Source: DASRDZ01 sp035569495
Lineage (GTDB): Bacteria; Chloroflexota; Dormibacteria; Aeolococcales; Aeolococcaceae
DNA length: 64,000 nt
Direction of reading: 5' to 3'
Assembly: GCA_035569495.1 (NCBI GenBank)
Contig: DATMMX010000057.1
Span: forward strand, 84,538-148,537
Numbering within the stretch: position 1 is the first letter of the stretch; every line of letters starts with the position of its first letter. Below, piece after piece: positions 7,111 through 17,600 of the stretch. The notes beneath the pieces are model-generated. The model made no database searches. It saw only the letters and a program-made list of their open reading frames with translations, and had not been told where the DNA came from. The translations under genes and the position numbers were made by a program.

Positions 7111-8240
7111 AGCTCCAGTGCCTGGGCGACCCTCTCGCGGTGGAAGACGGCGTCGCCCAGCGTCGTCTCACCCCACTTGGCGCGCTTGAAGTACAGGTGC
7201 ATGTCGTGCTCCCAGGTGAAGCCGATGCCGCCGTGCACCTGGATGGCGTCGCCGGTGACGCGGCGCGCCGCGTCGGAGGCGAAGGCCTTGGCCATGGCCG
7301 CCGCCAGCGGCGCCTCGGGCACGTCGTTGTCGACCGCCCAGGCCGCGTAGTAGGTCAGCGACTTCGCCGACTCGACGGCGACCAGCATGTCGGCGCACTT
7401 GTGCGACACCGCCTGGTACGAGCCGATGGGACGGCCGAACTGCTGCCGCGTCTTGGCGTACTCGACGCTCATCTCCAGCGCGCGCTGGGCGACGCCGCAG
7501 AGCTCGGCGCTGATCGCCACCAGGGCGCGGTCGATCCCGCGTCGCAGAACCGACCAGCCGCGGCCCTCGCCACCGACCACCTGGTCAGCAGCGACGGACA
7601 CGTCGGCGAACGACACGCTGCACACGCGCCGCGTCTGGTCCATGGTCTTCAGCGCCCGCACCGTCACGCCCGGCGCGGACGTGGGAACGATGAACAGCGT
7701 CACGCCGTCGCCGTCACCGGTCGCGGTGCGCGCGGCCACCAGCATCCAGTCGGCGACGTGCGCGTCGGCGACGTACAGCTTCTCGCCGCTCAGCACCCAC
7801 GCGTCGCCGGAGCGGCGCGCCGGCATCTGCACCCCGTGCGCGTCCCAGCGGCCACTGGCCTCGACCAGCGCGACGGTGCCGATCGACTCGCCCGACGACA
7901 ACCCGGGCAGCAGCGAATCGCGCTGCGCATCCGAGCCGCCGTGCAGCAGCGTCATCCCCGCCAGCGCCACCGACGAGATCAGCGGCGACGGCGCCACGTG
8001 CCGCCCCATCTCCTCGAGCACCACGGTCAGGTCGACCATGCCCAGCCCCAGGCCGCCGTACTGCTCGGGAAAGGGGATCGCCGTCCAGCCCAGCTCGCTC
8101 ATCCGCGAGTACAGCGCGGGGTCGTGCGCCGAATCCGACGCCATCAGCGAGCGCACCACCGAGGTGGGCACCTGCTTGTCGAGGAAGTCGCGCGCCTGGG
8201 CGCGGAGCAGCTCCTGCTCCTCAGAGAATCCGAAGTCCAT
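7107..8240 (-). CDS. Acyl-CoA dehydrogenase family protein
   Basis: 377 residues with the N-terminal helical, middle beta and C-terminal helical domains of the family. Clear signatures are the FSEEQELLRAQARDFL opening, EYAKTRQQFGRPIGSYQAVSHK in the C-domain, and VHGGIGFTWEHDMHLYFKRAK near the end. Uses FAD to form 2-enoyl-CoA, with electrons passing to ETF. The middle-domain flavin-contact segment is weakly conserved, as in subunits of heteromeric FadE complexes. Its start lies 18 bases behind the stop of a second, differently built acyl-CoA dehydrogenase. Paired genes like this often encode alpha2beta2 enzymes in steroid or branched-chain catabolism; that assignment is inference. Confidence 0.9.
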   Translation of the reverse strand: MDFGFSEEQELLRAQARDFLDKQVPTSVVRSLMASDSAHDPALYSRMSELGWTAIPFPEQYGGLGLGMVDLTVVLEEMGRHVAPSPLISSVALAGMTLLHGGSDAQRDSLLPGLSSGESIGTVALVEASGRWDAHGVQMPARRSGDAWVLSGEKLYVADAHVADWMLVAARTATGDGDGVTLFIVPTSAPGVTVRALKTMDQTRRVCSVSFADVSVAADQVVGGEGRGWSVLRRGIDRALVAISAELCGVAQRALEMSVEYAKTRQQFGRPIGSYQAVSHKCADMLVAVESAKSLTYYAAWAVDNDVPEAPLAAAMAKAFASDAARRVTGDAIQVHGGIGFTWEHDMHLYFKRAKWGETTLGDAVFHRERVAQALEL

Positions 8241-8258
8241 GGCAGAAACTCCCGTCGC

Positions 8259-9449
8259 TCAGCGGCTGCGCGGCAGGCCCAGGACCCGCTCCGCGATGAT
8301 GTTGCGCAGCACCTCGCTGGTGCCTCCCTCGATGCTGTTGGCCCGCGAGCGCAGGAACCCGTAGGACCAGTGGCCGCCGCTGGGCGCCGACGGCTCACCC
8401 TCGGCGAGCAGCGACGCCGGGCCCATCACCTCCAGCGCGGTGTCCATGATGCGCTGGTTGACCTCGCTCCACATCAGCTTGTTGATGGTGCCCTCCGGCC
8501 CCGGCGGCTCGCCGCGCAGCATGGCGGTCAGGCCGCGATAGCCGTTGTAGCGCATCACCTCGGTCTCGATGTAGAGCTGGGCGAGCTGCTGGCGCACCAG
8601 CGGGTCCTCCGACTTGGGCGCGCCGTTGGAGCGCGTCGCCCGGGCCAGCGCGGCCAGCTCGTCGAAGGCGATGCGCGAGCGCACCTGCAGGGCCACGCCC
8701 AGGGTGGCGCGCTCGTGCATCAGCGTGGTCATGGCCACCCGCCAGCCCTCGCCGACGCCGCCGAGCAGATTCGCGCGCGGCACGCGCACGTCGCTGAAGT
8801 AGATCTCGTTGAACTCGGCGTCGCCGGTCATCTGCCGCAGTGGCTTGACCTCGATGCCCGGCGACTTCATGTCGACGATCAGGTAGGTCAGGCCGCTGTG
8901 CTTCTCGTCGGCGGAGCCGGTGCGGGTGAGCAGGATGCACCACTTGGCGACGTGGCCCAAGGTGGTCCACACCTTCTGGCCGTTGACGATGAAGTCGTCG
9001 CCGTCGGCCACCGCGCGGGTCTGCAGCGAGGCCAGGTCGGAGCCCGAGTTGGGCTCGCTGAATCCCTGGCACCAGATCTCGTCGGCGGTGAGCAGCGGCT
9101 GCAGGTAGCGCGCCTTCTGCTCCTCGGTGCCGTGCGCGATGATCGTCGGCCCGGCCATGTTGAGGCCGATGACGTTGATCAGGTCGGGCGCCTTGGCCCG
9201 GGCCATCTCCTCGTTGACGAGGATCGCCTCGATCAGCGACAGGCCGCGCCCGCCGTGCTGCTCGGGCCAGGCGACGCCGACGTAGCCCGCCGCGTGGACC
9301 TTGCGCTGCCAGTTCCGGCGGCGGTCCAGCGCGCCGGCCTGGCCCATCGGCGGCATCGGGGTGGCCAGCTCCTCGGCGAGGTTGTCGCGCAACCAGGCGC
9401 GCAGCTCGTCGCGGAAGGTTGCCTGCTCAGGAGTGAGCGAGAAGTCCAT
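8259..9449 (-). CDS. Acyl-CoA dehydrogenase family protein
   Basis: 396 residues. The middle domain has the flavin-binding strand QGFSEPNSGSDLASLQTRA and NGQKVWTTLGHVAKW; the C-terminal domain ends with NSIEGGTSEVLRNIIAERVL, which carries the family's catalytic Glu segment and the closing LGLPR. This is the better-conserved partner of the pair and probably the catalytic subunit. The ATG at 9449 is followed directly by the standard DFSLTPEQATFRDELRAWL opening; GGAGA lies about 10 bases upstream. It is first in a run of four genes (two acyl-CoA dehydrogenases, HAD hydrolase, PP2C), divergent from the epimerase gene. Confidence 0.94.
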   Translation of the reverse strand: MDFSLTPEQATFRDELRAWLRDNLAEELATPMPPMGQAGALDRRRNWQRKVHAAGYVGVAWPEQHGGRGLSLIEAILVNEEMARAKAPDLINVIGLNMAGPTIIAHGTEEQKARYLQPLLTADEIWCQGFSEPNSGSDLASLQTRAVADGDDFIVNGQKVWTTLGHVAKWCILLTRTGSADEKHSGLTYLIVDMKSPGIEVKPLRQMTGDAEFNEIYFSDVRVPRANLLGGVGEGWRVAMTTLMHERATLGVALQVRSRIAFDELAALARATRSNGAPKSEDPLVRQQLAQLYIETEVMRYNGYRGLTAMLRGEPPGPEGTINKLMWSEVNQRIMDTALEVMGPASLLAEGEPSAPSGGHWSYGFLRSRANSIEGGTSEVLRNIIAERVLGLPRSR

Positions 9450-9599
9450 GGTTGCACCGTCTCCAACTTGCTCCGTGGACCACCCATTCTGACGAGCCCG
9501 CCGGGCCCGCCGCTCTGCACACCGTGTCAGCGCCGCGCGCACCGGCCCCCGTAGACTGGCCGCGAAGGGGTCGGCACCGAACGGGGAGTGCGCGCGAGC

Positions 9600-10589
9600 A
9601 TGAAGGTCTTCCTCACCGGCGGCACGGGGTTCATCGGCGGCGCCGTGGCCCGCGCCCTGCGCGACCGCGGCGACCAGGTGGTGGCCCTGGTGCGCACCCC
9701 GGCCCGGGCGGCCGAGCTGGCCCAACACGGCGTCACCCTGATCGAGGGCGACCTCAGCGACGTCGCGGCCATCGAGCGCGGCATGGCGGGCGCGGATGCG
9801 GTGATCCACGGCGCCGCCATGTACGAGGTGGGCATTCCCGCCGGTGACCGTCCCAAGATGGACGAGGCCAACGTGCGCGGCACCGAGAACGTCCTCGGCG
9901 CGGCGCTGCGGCTGCAGATCCCGCGGGCGCTCTACATCTCCACCATCGGCGTCTTCGGCAACACCCACGGCCGCGTCCTCGACGAGGGCGGACCGCTGGG
10001 CAGCGGCGAGACGTCGTGGTACGAGCGCACCAAGGTCGAGGCGCACCGCATCGCCCAGCGCCTGCGCGAGCAGGGCTTGCCGCTGGTGATCGTGCAGCCG
10101 GGCGGCGTGTACGGACCGGGCGACCACTCCCAGCTCGGCAACCTGGTCCACCAGTTCGTCGCCGGCAGGCTGCCGGCGATGGCCTTCCCCGAGCTGGGCA
10201 TCAACTTCGTCCACCGCGACGACGTGGTCACCGGGGTGCTGCTCGCCCTCGACAGGGGGCGCGTCGGCGAGGCCTACATCCTCGGCGGCGAGATCGGCAC
10301 CGCAGGGAAGTTCGTCGCAACCCTGGCCAGGATCACCGGGCGCAGGCCGCCACGCGTGACCGTGCCCGCGGTGCTGCTCAAGCTGTCGGCGCCGCTCGGG
10401 CCGCTGGTGGCGCCGCGACTCGGCTTCCCGCCCAACCTGCACGAGCTGATCAGCGCCTCCGACGGCGTCACCTACTGGGCCAAGCACGACAAGGCGGTGC
10501 GCGAGCTGGGCTACGCGCCCCGCCCGCTGGAGCAGGGACTGCGCGAGACCCTGGTCGCCGAGGGCCTGCTCGCACCCGCGGCCGCGTAG
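9600..10589 (+). CDS. NAD-dependent epimerase/dehydratase (extended SDR, HpnA-like)
   Basis: 329 residues. The Rossmann motif FLTGGTGFIGGAVARAL opens the protein, and SWYERTKVEAHR holds the Tyr-x3-Lys catalytic pair at about residues 139-143. The layout resembles dihydroflavonol-4-reductase/hopanoid-associated sugar epimerases (HpnA), but no hopanoid genes are near. It acts on a nucleotide sugar or hydroxyketone with NAD(P). The ATG at 9600 starts right at the first beta strand; a GTG four codons earlier (9588) is possible, with GGGGAG just upstream. Convergent with the sensor kinase that follows. Substrate cannot be assigned. Confidence 0.85.
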   Translation: MKVFLTGGTGFIGGAVARALRDRGDQVVALVRTPARAAELAQHGVTLIEGDLSDVAAIERGMAGADAVIHGAAMYEVGIPAGDRPKMDEANVRGTENVLGAALRLQIPRALYISTIGVFGNTHGRVLDEGGPLGSGETSWYERTKVEAHRIAQRLREQGLPLVIVQPGGVYGPGDHSQLGNLVHQFVAGRLPAMAFPELGINFVHRDDVVTGVLLALDRGRVGEAYILGGEIGTAGKFVATLARITGRRPPRVTVPAVLLKLSAPLGPLVAPRLGFPPNLHELISASDGVTYWAKHDKAVRELGYAPRPLEQGLRETLVAEGLLAPAAA

Positions 10590-10626
10590 GTCCCACGACC
10601 CGAGCGCCTTCGCCCCGGCCCGACCC

Positions 10627-12411
10627 TCAGCGCCGTGCCGCAGAGCCTCTGACCGACCGCCCGGTCGGCTGCTGCGCCGGGGCCGGTTCGACCGGCATCG
10701 CGCGTCCCGACACGTCGCCGAGCACCGGGCGCGCCGCCGCCACGCCGCCGGTGTCGAGCGGCAGGGCCAGGTCGAAGCTGCTGCCCACGCCGACCTGGGT
10801 GTGCACGGTGACGTCGCCGCCGTGCATCCGGGCCAGCTCGCGCGCGATGTAGAGGCCGAGGCCGGCGCCGCGCGCGCCGCCGCCGCCGGGGACGTCGATG
10901 CGGCCGAAGCGGGTGAACAGCTTGCCGACCTGCTCGGCGGGGATGCCGGGGCCGTGGTCGGTGACCGTCACCGTGCCGACCACGCCGCCGCGCGCCGACA
11001 CGGTGCAGCGCACCTCGGTGCGCTCGGGGGCGAACTTCATCGCGTTGCGGACGATGTTGGCCACAACGGTCGAGATCTGCTCGCGGTCGGCGAGCACGGT
11101 CACCGGGTTGGCCGGGGTCTCGATGATCAGCGTCGGCCCGGGGGCGTCGGCGAAGGTCTCCTCGACGCCGCGCACGGTGTCGCGGACCACGTCGCGCAGG
11201 TCGAGCGGTTCGAGCAGCAGCTCGACGCCGTACTCCAGGCGCGCCGCCACCAGCATGCCGTCGACCAGGGAGTGGATGTCCTCCACCGAGGTCACCAGGG
11301 ACGGCACCACGTCGGCGCTGACCATCTCCTCGGGCAGCGGGCCGAAGGCGCCGTCCTCCATGAGGTGGAGGTAGCCGCGCAGCACCGTCAGCGGGGTGCG
11401 CAGCTCATGCGAGGCGCGGTTGAGGAAGGCCCCCTTGGCCCGCTCCAGCGCCTCGACGCGGAGCAGGTGGGAGCGCTCCAGCTTGAGCCGGTCGGCGTTG
11501 GCGATGGCCAGGCCGAGCAGGTCGGCCATGCCCTCCAGCAGGCGCAGGTCGGAGGCGTCGGGCACGCCAGCGGTGCGCAGCCCGGTGGCCAGCACGCCGT
11601 GGGTGTCGCCGCCGACGCGGATCGGCGCGTACACGGTGGAGACGATGCCGACGCGCTCGGTCATCTCCCGCAGCGGCGAGAGCAGCCCGCCGGTCGGGCA
11701 GACCACGGCGCGACCGCTCTCCACGGCCAGGGCGATCGCCGGCGCGCAGGTCAGCGGCAGGTCGAAGCCGCCCATGTCGCCCAGCTCGTCGTGCTCGTAG
11801 CCCTCGCGGATGCGCTCGCCGTCGACGCGGATCAGCGCGGCGCGGGGCCGCGGCTGGCCCTCGCGGGCCATGGAGCGCCCGGCGGCGACGATCACCTCGC
11901 GGACCACCGCCTCGGGTTCGTGGGAGAGGCTGAGCCGGCGCACCGTGTCGAGCAGGTGGCTGAGCTCGCGGATGCCCTCGGCGCGCAGCACCCCGGCCCG
12001 GGCCTGGACGCTGCGCTCGGCGAGCTGGTCGGTGACCACCGCCACCGCCACCACGGCGACGATCTGGGCGATCCCCGTGGAGAGGTGGGTCTGGCCCACG
12101 GCGATCATCACCAGCCGGGTGGCCACCGCCGTCGCGGTCAGGGCGGCGAGCAGGGGACGCTGCAGCAGCCACGCCCCGGCCAGCACCGGCAGCACCGCCA
12201 GCGAGCCGATGCTCGACCCCGCGGGCAGCGCCGACTCGGCGAGCATGACCAGCGCCAGGGCGAGTACGGCGGCCGCCGCCAGCAGGGTGCCCGAGGGCGA
12301 GTCGCGCAGTCCCTTGGGGCGGAGCAGGGCGCGCCATTCGATCCCGCCCCCAGGGGCGGCGGCAGGCCGGGCGGGGAGCCGCGGCCGCATCGACTGGCTG
12401 GTCTGGGACAC
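10627..12411 (-). CDS. Membrane sensor histidine kinase with GAF domain
   Basis: 594 residues. Four hydrophobic segments at about 42-126 form a membrane sensor region, followed by a short coiled coil, a GAF domain (about 155-305), HisKA with NRASHELRTPLTVLRGY (phospho-acceptor His335), and a HATPase_c domain with NIVRNAMKFAPE (N box), DHGPGIP (G1) and GAGLGLYIARELA (G2). It should autophosphorylate in response to a membrane or cytosolic cue and pass phosphate to a response regulator. None lies next to it, so it is an orphan kinase. The neighbour on the same strand is another kinase of a different class, possibly co-regulated. Signal unknown. Confidence 0.92.
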   Translation of the reverse strand: MSQTSQSMRPRLPARPAAAPGGGIEWRALLRPKGLRDSPSGTLLAAAAVLALALVMLAESALPAGSSIGSLAVLPVLAGAWLLQRPLLAALTATAVATRLVMIAVGQTHLSTGIAQIVAVVAVAVVTDQLAERSVQARAGVLRAEGIRELSHLLDTVRRLSLSHEPEAVVREVIVAAGRSMAREGQPRPRAALIRVDGERIREGYEHDELGDMGGFDLPLTCAPAIALAVESGRAVVCPTGGLLSPLREMTERVGIVSTVYAPIRVGGDTHGVLATGLRTAGVPDASDLRLLEGMADLLGLAIANADRLKLERSHLLRVEALERAKGAFLNRASHELRTPLTVLRGYLHLMEDGAFGPLPEEMVSADVVPSLVTSVEDIHSLVDGMLVAARLEYGVELLLEPLDLRDVVRDTVRGVEETFADAPGPTLIIETPANPVTVLADREQISTVVANIVRNAMKFAPERTEVRCTVSARGGVVGTVTVTDHGPGIPAEQVGKLFTRFGRIDVPGGGGARGAGLGLYIARELARMHGGDVTVHTQVGVGSSFDLALPLDTGGVAAARPVLGDVSGRAMPVEPAPAQQPTGRSVRGSAARR

Positions 12412-12554
12412 ACCGATTCCTTGGCGCGTGGCGCGCGCGTGGACTGACCCTGGAATCGTCCCCCCGCGGTCCCGCTGTGAACACCCCGAGCGGGTTAAAC
12501 CTTGTAAGCGTCCGTCGCCAGATGTGTGACAGGGGCGGTCGCCGAGCGGGGCGC

Positions 12555-14552
12555 TCAGTCCTCGACCAGCTCCACCGGGAACAGCAGCCGCACCGTGGTC
12601 CCCTGCCCGGGCTGGCTGGCGATCTCCACCGACCCGCCCACCGCCACGGCGCGCTCGCGGAGGTTGGCCAGCCCGTAGCCGTGCCCGGGGATGGCGGCGG
12701 TGTCGAAGCCGTGCCCGTCGTCGTCGACCTCGAGCACGGCCAGCGGCGCCTCCCAGCGCAGCGACACCCGGCAGGTGGTCGCCGCGGCGTGCCGGGCGAC
12801 GTTGGAGAGCGCCTCGCGGAGCACCTGGATGACCTCGGCGGTGCTGGCCCCGCCGGCGTGGTCGAGGCGGCGGTCGGTGTCCAGCGCGGTGACGATCCCG
12901 GTGCGGCCCTCGAACTCCCTGGCCAGGGTGGCCACGGCGTCGCCCAGGGTCTCCAGGCCGACCGCCTGCGGCTTGAGGCCGAAGATGTAGCGGCGCAGGT
13001 CGGCGATCACCTGGTCGATGCTGTCCACCGCCTCGCGGAGGCGGCCGCGGACCGGCTCCTCGGCGGCCAGCGGCTCGACGCTGAGCAGCCCCAGGCCGAC
13101 CGCGAAGAGCGCCTGGACGATGCCGTCGTGGAGCTCGCGGGCGATGCGCTCGCGGTCCTCGACCACGGCCAGGCGCTGCAGCTCGGAGCGGATGCGCCCG
13201 TGCTCCAGGGCCACCGACGCCTGGGCGGCGAACAGCTCCAGGGAGCGCAGGTCCTCCTCGGTGAAGGCGGCCGCGCCGCGCCGCCTGCCCACCACCAGGG
13301 TGCCGAAGATGCGCTCCTCGGTGGCCAGGGGGACGAACAGCGCCGGGCCCAGGGTGGTCGCCTCGCTGATCTCGCCGGGGAGGCCGGTCTCCGCGGTCAG
13401 GTCGAGGGTGACCACCGGCTTGAGGCTGCGCATGGCCGCGCCGGCAAGCGCCCCGCTCTCGCTGATGACCAGCCCGCGCAGCGGCGCCCCGATCTCGGAG
13501 TCGACCTCGCGGACCACCAGGGTGCCGGGGTCGGCGGGGGTCACCACCGCGCCCAGGTCGGCGTCGACCATGGCCCGGCCGCGGCCGGCCATGATGGCCA
13601 GCACCTCGCCGTCACGGTTCTCCAGGATGGCCCGGGCGACGTCGTTGATCGCCTCCAGGCGGGCGCCCGACTGGCGGCGCTCGGTCATGTCGCGGATCAC
13701 CTTGGCGAAGCCGCGCGGCGCCCCGTCCCCGCCGTCGCCCGGCAGGGCGCTGAGCACCACGCTGGCCCAGAAGCGGCTGCCGTCCTTGCGCACCCGCCAG
13801 CCCTCGTCCACGGCGCGGCCCTCGCGGGTGGCGATGGCCAGGTCGTGGCTCAGCCGGGCCTGCGGGTCGGTCTCCGGCGGGTAGAGCGCGGCGACGTTGT
13901 GGCCGATCATCTCCTCGGCGCTGTAGCCGGTGATGCGCTGGGCGCCGAGGTTCCAGCTGGCCAGCCGGCCGTCGGGCTCGAGCATGACGATGGCGTAGTC
14001 CTGCACCCACTCGACCATCAGCCGGAAGCGCTCCTCGCTGCGGCGCAGCCGCTCCTCGGCCTCGCGGCGGTCGGTGACGTCGCGGATGGTGGCCAGCACC
14101 ACCCGCGCCCCCGGGGTGTCGAGCGGGCTGAGGCTGATGTCGGCGGGGAACTCGCTGCCGTCCTTGCGGCGCAGCAGGATGCCCAGCCCCGCGCCCATGG
14201 GCCGCGCCGTGGGCTGGGCGATGAAGCGGTCGCGATGGTCCTCGTGGAGGCGGCGCATGCGCTCGGGGACGAGCAGCTCGATGGGCCTGCCGTTCATCTC
14301 GGCGGCGCTGTAGCCGGACAGCTCGGCGAGACGGCGGTTGGCGTAGACGATCAGCCCCTCCTCGTCGGCGATGACCAGCCCGTCGGGCAGGGCGTCGACC
14401 AGGCCGCGGAGGCGGAGCTCACCCGCGACCCCCGAGCGCTGCTCGGCGCCGGCGTCGCTGAGCAGCGGCACGACCACGGCAGGCTCGGGAACGAGCGGCT
14501 CGGTGACACCGCTGGCCGTGGCCGGCCGCTCGCGGCGGGAATGCGGTGACAT
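12555..14552 (-). CDS. PAS-PAS-GAF sensor histidine kinase of the NarL (HisKA_3) class
   Basis: 665 residues, no membrane segment. PAS1 at about 45-165 (LVDALPDGLVIADEEG, ending TIRDVTDRREAEERL), PAS2 at 170-293 (VQDYAIVMLEPDGRL, ending VIRDMTERR), GAF at 300-455, then HisKA_3 with DRERIARELHDGIVQALFAV (His475) and a C-terminal HATPase_c with DDDGHGFD and GYGLANLRERA. Kinases of this class (DevS/NreB type) phosphorylate NarL/LuxR-type response regulators, but none is adjacent. The PAS domains lack a visible haem-ligating or Cys-cluster motif, so redox, light or gas sensing cannot be decided. The ATG at 14552 has no clear Shine-Dalgarno. Confidence 0.92.
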   Translation of the reverse strand: MSPHSRRERPATASGVTEPLVPEPAVVVPLLSDAGAEQRSGVAGELRLRGLVDALPDGLVIADEEGLIVYANRRLAELSGYSAAEMNGRPIELLVPERMRRLHEDHRDRFIAQPTARPMGAGLGILLRRKDGSEFPADISLSPLDTPGARVVLATIRDVTDRREAEERLRRSEERFRLMVEWVQDYAIVMLEPDGRLASWNLGAQRITGYSAEEMIGHNVAALYPPETDPQARLSHDLAIATREGRAVDEGWRVRKDGSRFWASVVLSALPGDGGDGAPRGFAKVIRDMTERRQSGARLEAINDVARAILENRDGEVLAIMAGRGRAMVDADLGAVVTPADPGTLVVREVDSEIGAPLRGLVISESGALAGAAMRSLKPVVTLDLTAETGLPGEISEATTLGPALFVPLATEERIFGTLVVGRRRGAAAFTEEDLRSLELFAAQASVALEHGRIRSELQRLAVVEDRERIARELHDGIVQALFAVGLGLLSVEPLAAEEPVRGRLREAVDSIDQVIADLRRYIFGLKPQAVGLETLGDAVATLAREFEGRTGIVTALDTDRRLDHAGGASTAEVIQVLREALSNVARHAAATTCRVSLRWEAPLAVLEVDDDGHGFDTAAIPGHGYGLANLRERAVAVGGSVEIASQPGQGTTVRLLFPVELVED

Positions 14553-14599
14553 GGGAGGGTTGCGGGCTCCGTGGCCAGGCTGGCGGGAGCGACAGCCTG

Positions 14600-14622
14600 C
14601 CGCCGCATTCTGTGGGCGGCGG
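14600..14622 (-). terminator. Possible hairpin terminator after the alpha-mannosidase gene
   Basis: CCGCCGC (14600-14606) and GCGGCGG (14616-14622) can form a 7-base GC-only stem with a 9-base loop, about 25 bases beyond the mannosidase stop. There is no U-tract, so it would be a weak or Rho-assisted terminator at best. Confidence 0.25.
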
Positions 14623-14647
14623 GGGCCGGGGTCAACCGGACCGCGGG

Positions 14648-17600
14648 TCAGCTCGCGGGTTCGAAACGCAGCGTGGCCAGCTGGTGGGGGCCCAGGGTGG
14701 TGGCGCCGTCGAGCGGTGTGTGGGGGTTTTCGAGCAGGTCGCAGAGCGCTGCGGGGCGGTTTGCGACGATGCGCGCGCCTCCGCCGGCGACCTCGCAGAC
14801 GCGCACCACGAGCGCCTCACCGCGCTCCGACTTCTTGACAGCCGTGACCAGAACCTGGCCGTCGACGTGCAGGTCGAGGAGCGTGCCGGTTGCGGGCAGG
14901 TCGCCCTGGTGGGCGGTGGTGGGCACGGCGCGCAGGGGGATGTCGTACGCCTCGGCGTGGCAGGCGACCTGTGCGGCGGCGGCGTCGCCCCGGTGGGGCA
15001 GCAGCGCGTACTCGATGTCGTGGACGCCGCGATCGGCCTGCGGGTCGGGCGCGGTGGGGGCGCGCAGCAGGGTGAGACGCATCGTGTTGCCGCGCACGTC
15101 GTGACCGTGCTTGTCGCGGTTGAGCAGGGCGACCCCGTGGTCGGCCTGGCTGAGGTCCGCCCAGCGGTGGGCGGGGACCTCGAAGCGGGCGGCGTCCCAG
15201 GTGGTGTTCTCGTGGGTGGGGCGGGCGACGCTGCCGAAGCCGGTGTCGTAACGGGCCTCCTCGGCGCGGACGGCGACCGGGAAGGCGACCTTGAGCAGGC
15301 GGTGCGACTCCTGCCAGTCGACGCGCGTGTGGAAGTCGACGCGGCGGCTGCCCGCGTGCAGCGCGATGGTCTGCGTGTACGTGCTGGCGCCGTGGCTGCG
15401 GGTGACGCGCACGGCGGCGCGCGCGGGACCGCGCTCGATCACCTCGATGCGGTCGCAGGCGGTGATGTCGGTGGGTGTGCGCAGGTCGTCGGCGTCGACC
15501 TCCCAGGCGTCGTAGTCGGTGGGGTGGTCGCGGAAGACCTGCAGCAGGTTGGCGCGCGCGCCGTCCGCGATGACCTCGCGCGCCGCCTGCTTGTCGTGGA
15601 TCGAGGTGAGCAGACCGTCGCCGTCCCAGGTGATGCGCAGCAGGCCGTTCTCCATGCTGTTGCCGCCGACCGCGACGCGGTCTGCGTGCGCATGCCGCGC
15701 CGCGGCGTCGATTGCCGCGTAGCCGATTGCCGGGACCTCGACCGCGTGCAGGTTTCCGTCGATCTCGACCATTTCTGCGCGCGACGCCGACGCCGCGTTG
15801 AAGACGACGACCGGGCGGGCCATCCCGGTGGTGTCGACGCGGGCGGCGATGGCCTGCACGGCGGTGTCGATGGCGTCTTCGGCGATGCGGTGCACGCGCG
15901 CGTGGTCGCGGGCCGCGTCCTGGTACACCCAGTGGATGCTGCTGCCGGGCAGGATGTCGTGGAACTGGTGCAGCAGTGTCAGCTTCCACGCCTCGTCCAG
16001 CGCGGCGGCGGGGTACTCGCCGATGCCGTCCGGACGCAGCGCGCTCCACGTCTCCGCCTCGCGCAGCAGGCGCTCGGCCTGCCGGTTGTCGCGCTTGATC
16101 CGCGCCTGCGTGGTGAACACGCCGCGGTGGCGCTCCAGGTACAGCTCACCCCGCCACGTCGCCAGCCGCTCCCCGTCCTCGGCGGCGACACGAGCGAAGA
16201 AGTCGCCCGAGGTGCCCTGCTCCAGCTGCGGCAGGCCGTCCACGTCGCCCAGGCGGCGAGCGCGCAGCAGCATCTCGCGCGTCGGCCCTCCCCCACCGTC
16301 GCCGAGACCGAACAGGTACAGCGACGACGACGACACGCCGCTGTCGTGGAAGCTCGTCTCGCTGCGCAGCACCTCTTCGGCGCTGACCACGCCGTTGTAG
16401 GTGGCCACCGGCGGCATGTGGGTGAGCACGCGGCTGCCGTCGCCGCCCTCCCACCAGAAGGTGCTGTGCGGGAAGGTGTCGGTGTCGTTCCACCACAGCT
16501 TCTGGGTCATGAAGCTGTCGAAGCCGGACTGGGCGAGGATCTGCGGCAGGGTGGCGGGAAAGCCGAAGGTGTCGGGTAGCCAGCCCACGCGCGGCCGCAC
16601 CCCCAGCTCCTCCTCGGCGAAACGCACACCGTGCAGCACCTGGCGCACCAGCGACTCGGCGCTCGCAACGTTGCAGTCGGCCTCCACCCACATGCCGCCG
16701 ACCACCTCCCAGCGCCCCTCGGCAACCCGCTGGCGGATGCGCGCGAACAGCTCCGGGTGGTCGTCGCGCATCCACGCGTACTGCACCATCTGCGACGCGG
16801 CGAAGCGGAGGTCCGGGTCCTCGTCCATCAGCGACAGCACCGTGCTGAACGACCGCGCGCACTTGCGCCGGCTCTCGCGCAGCGGCCACAGCCACGCCGT
16901 GTCGATGTGCGCGTGTCCCTGGGCGACGACGCGAAAACGGCGCGGCGCACCGGCGTTGCTCAGCGCGTCGTGCAGCGGTGCCTGCGCAGCGGCGACGTTG
17001 GCCGGCGTCAGCGCCTCGGGGTCGACCAGCATGCAGGCGCGGCGCAGCGCCTCGACCAGCACCCCGGTGCGCGCCCGCTCAGGTTCCAGGTGGCTCGCGA
17101 GGTCGAGGACCAGCTCCATGTCGATGCACAGCGCCTCGACGTCACGGCGCGCCACGCACAGCTCGGCGCGCCGCAGCTCCAGTATGGGCGCGCCGCCGGG
17201 GTCGGGCATGAGCAGGGGCCACGTCGCGGCGCGCTGGTCGATGTCCGGATTGGCCGCCGCCTCGACGAGCAGGTCCACCGCCTCGCCGCCGCGGGCGGGA
17301 CGCGCCACCAGCACCTCGGAGTGGTCCGGCGAGATGCCCTGCACCGCCGTGTCGCCGCGCCAGAGCAGCGCCTCGGCGCCGAACCCGGTCTGCCCCGCGA
17401 AGCCCAGGCCGATCCGCGCAACCACTTCCGCTCCCGCCCACTCCGCCGGCACCGACCCGCGCAAGCGCAACCAGGTGGTGTCCCACGGCGCGCCCCAGCG
17501 ATCCCCCACAGCGAACGGCTCGAACCGACCGGCGCGTGCCTGCGCGACCCCGATCGGCGCGCCATGCACGTGCAGCGCCTCGACGCCGAGCCCGACGGCG

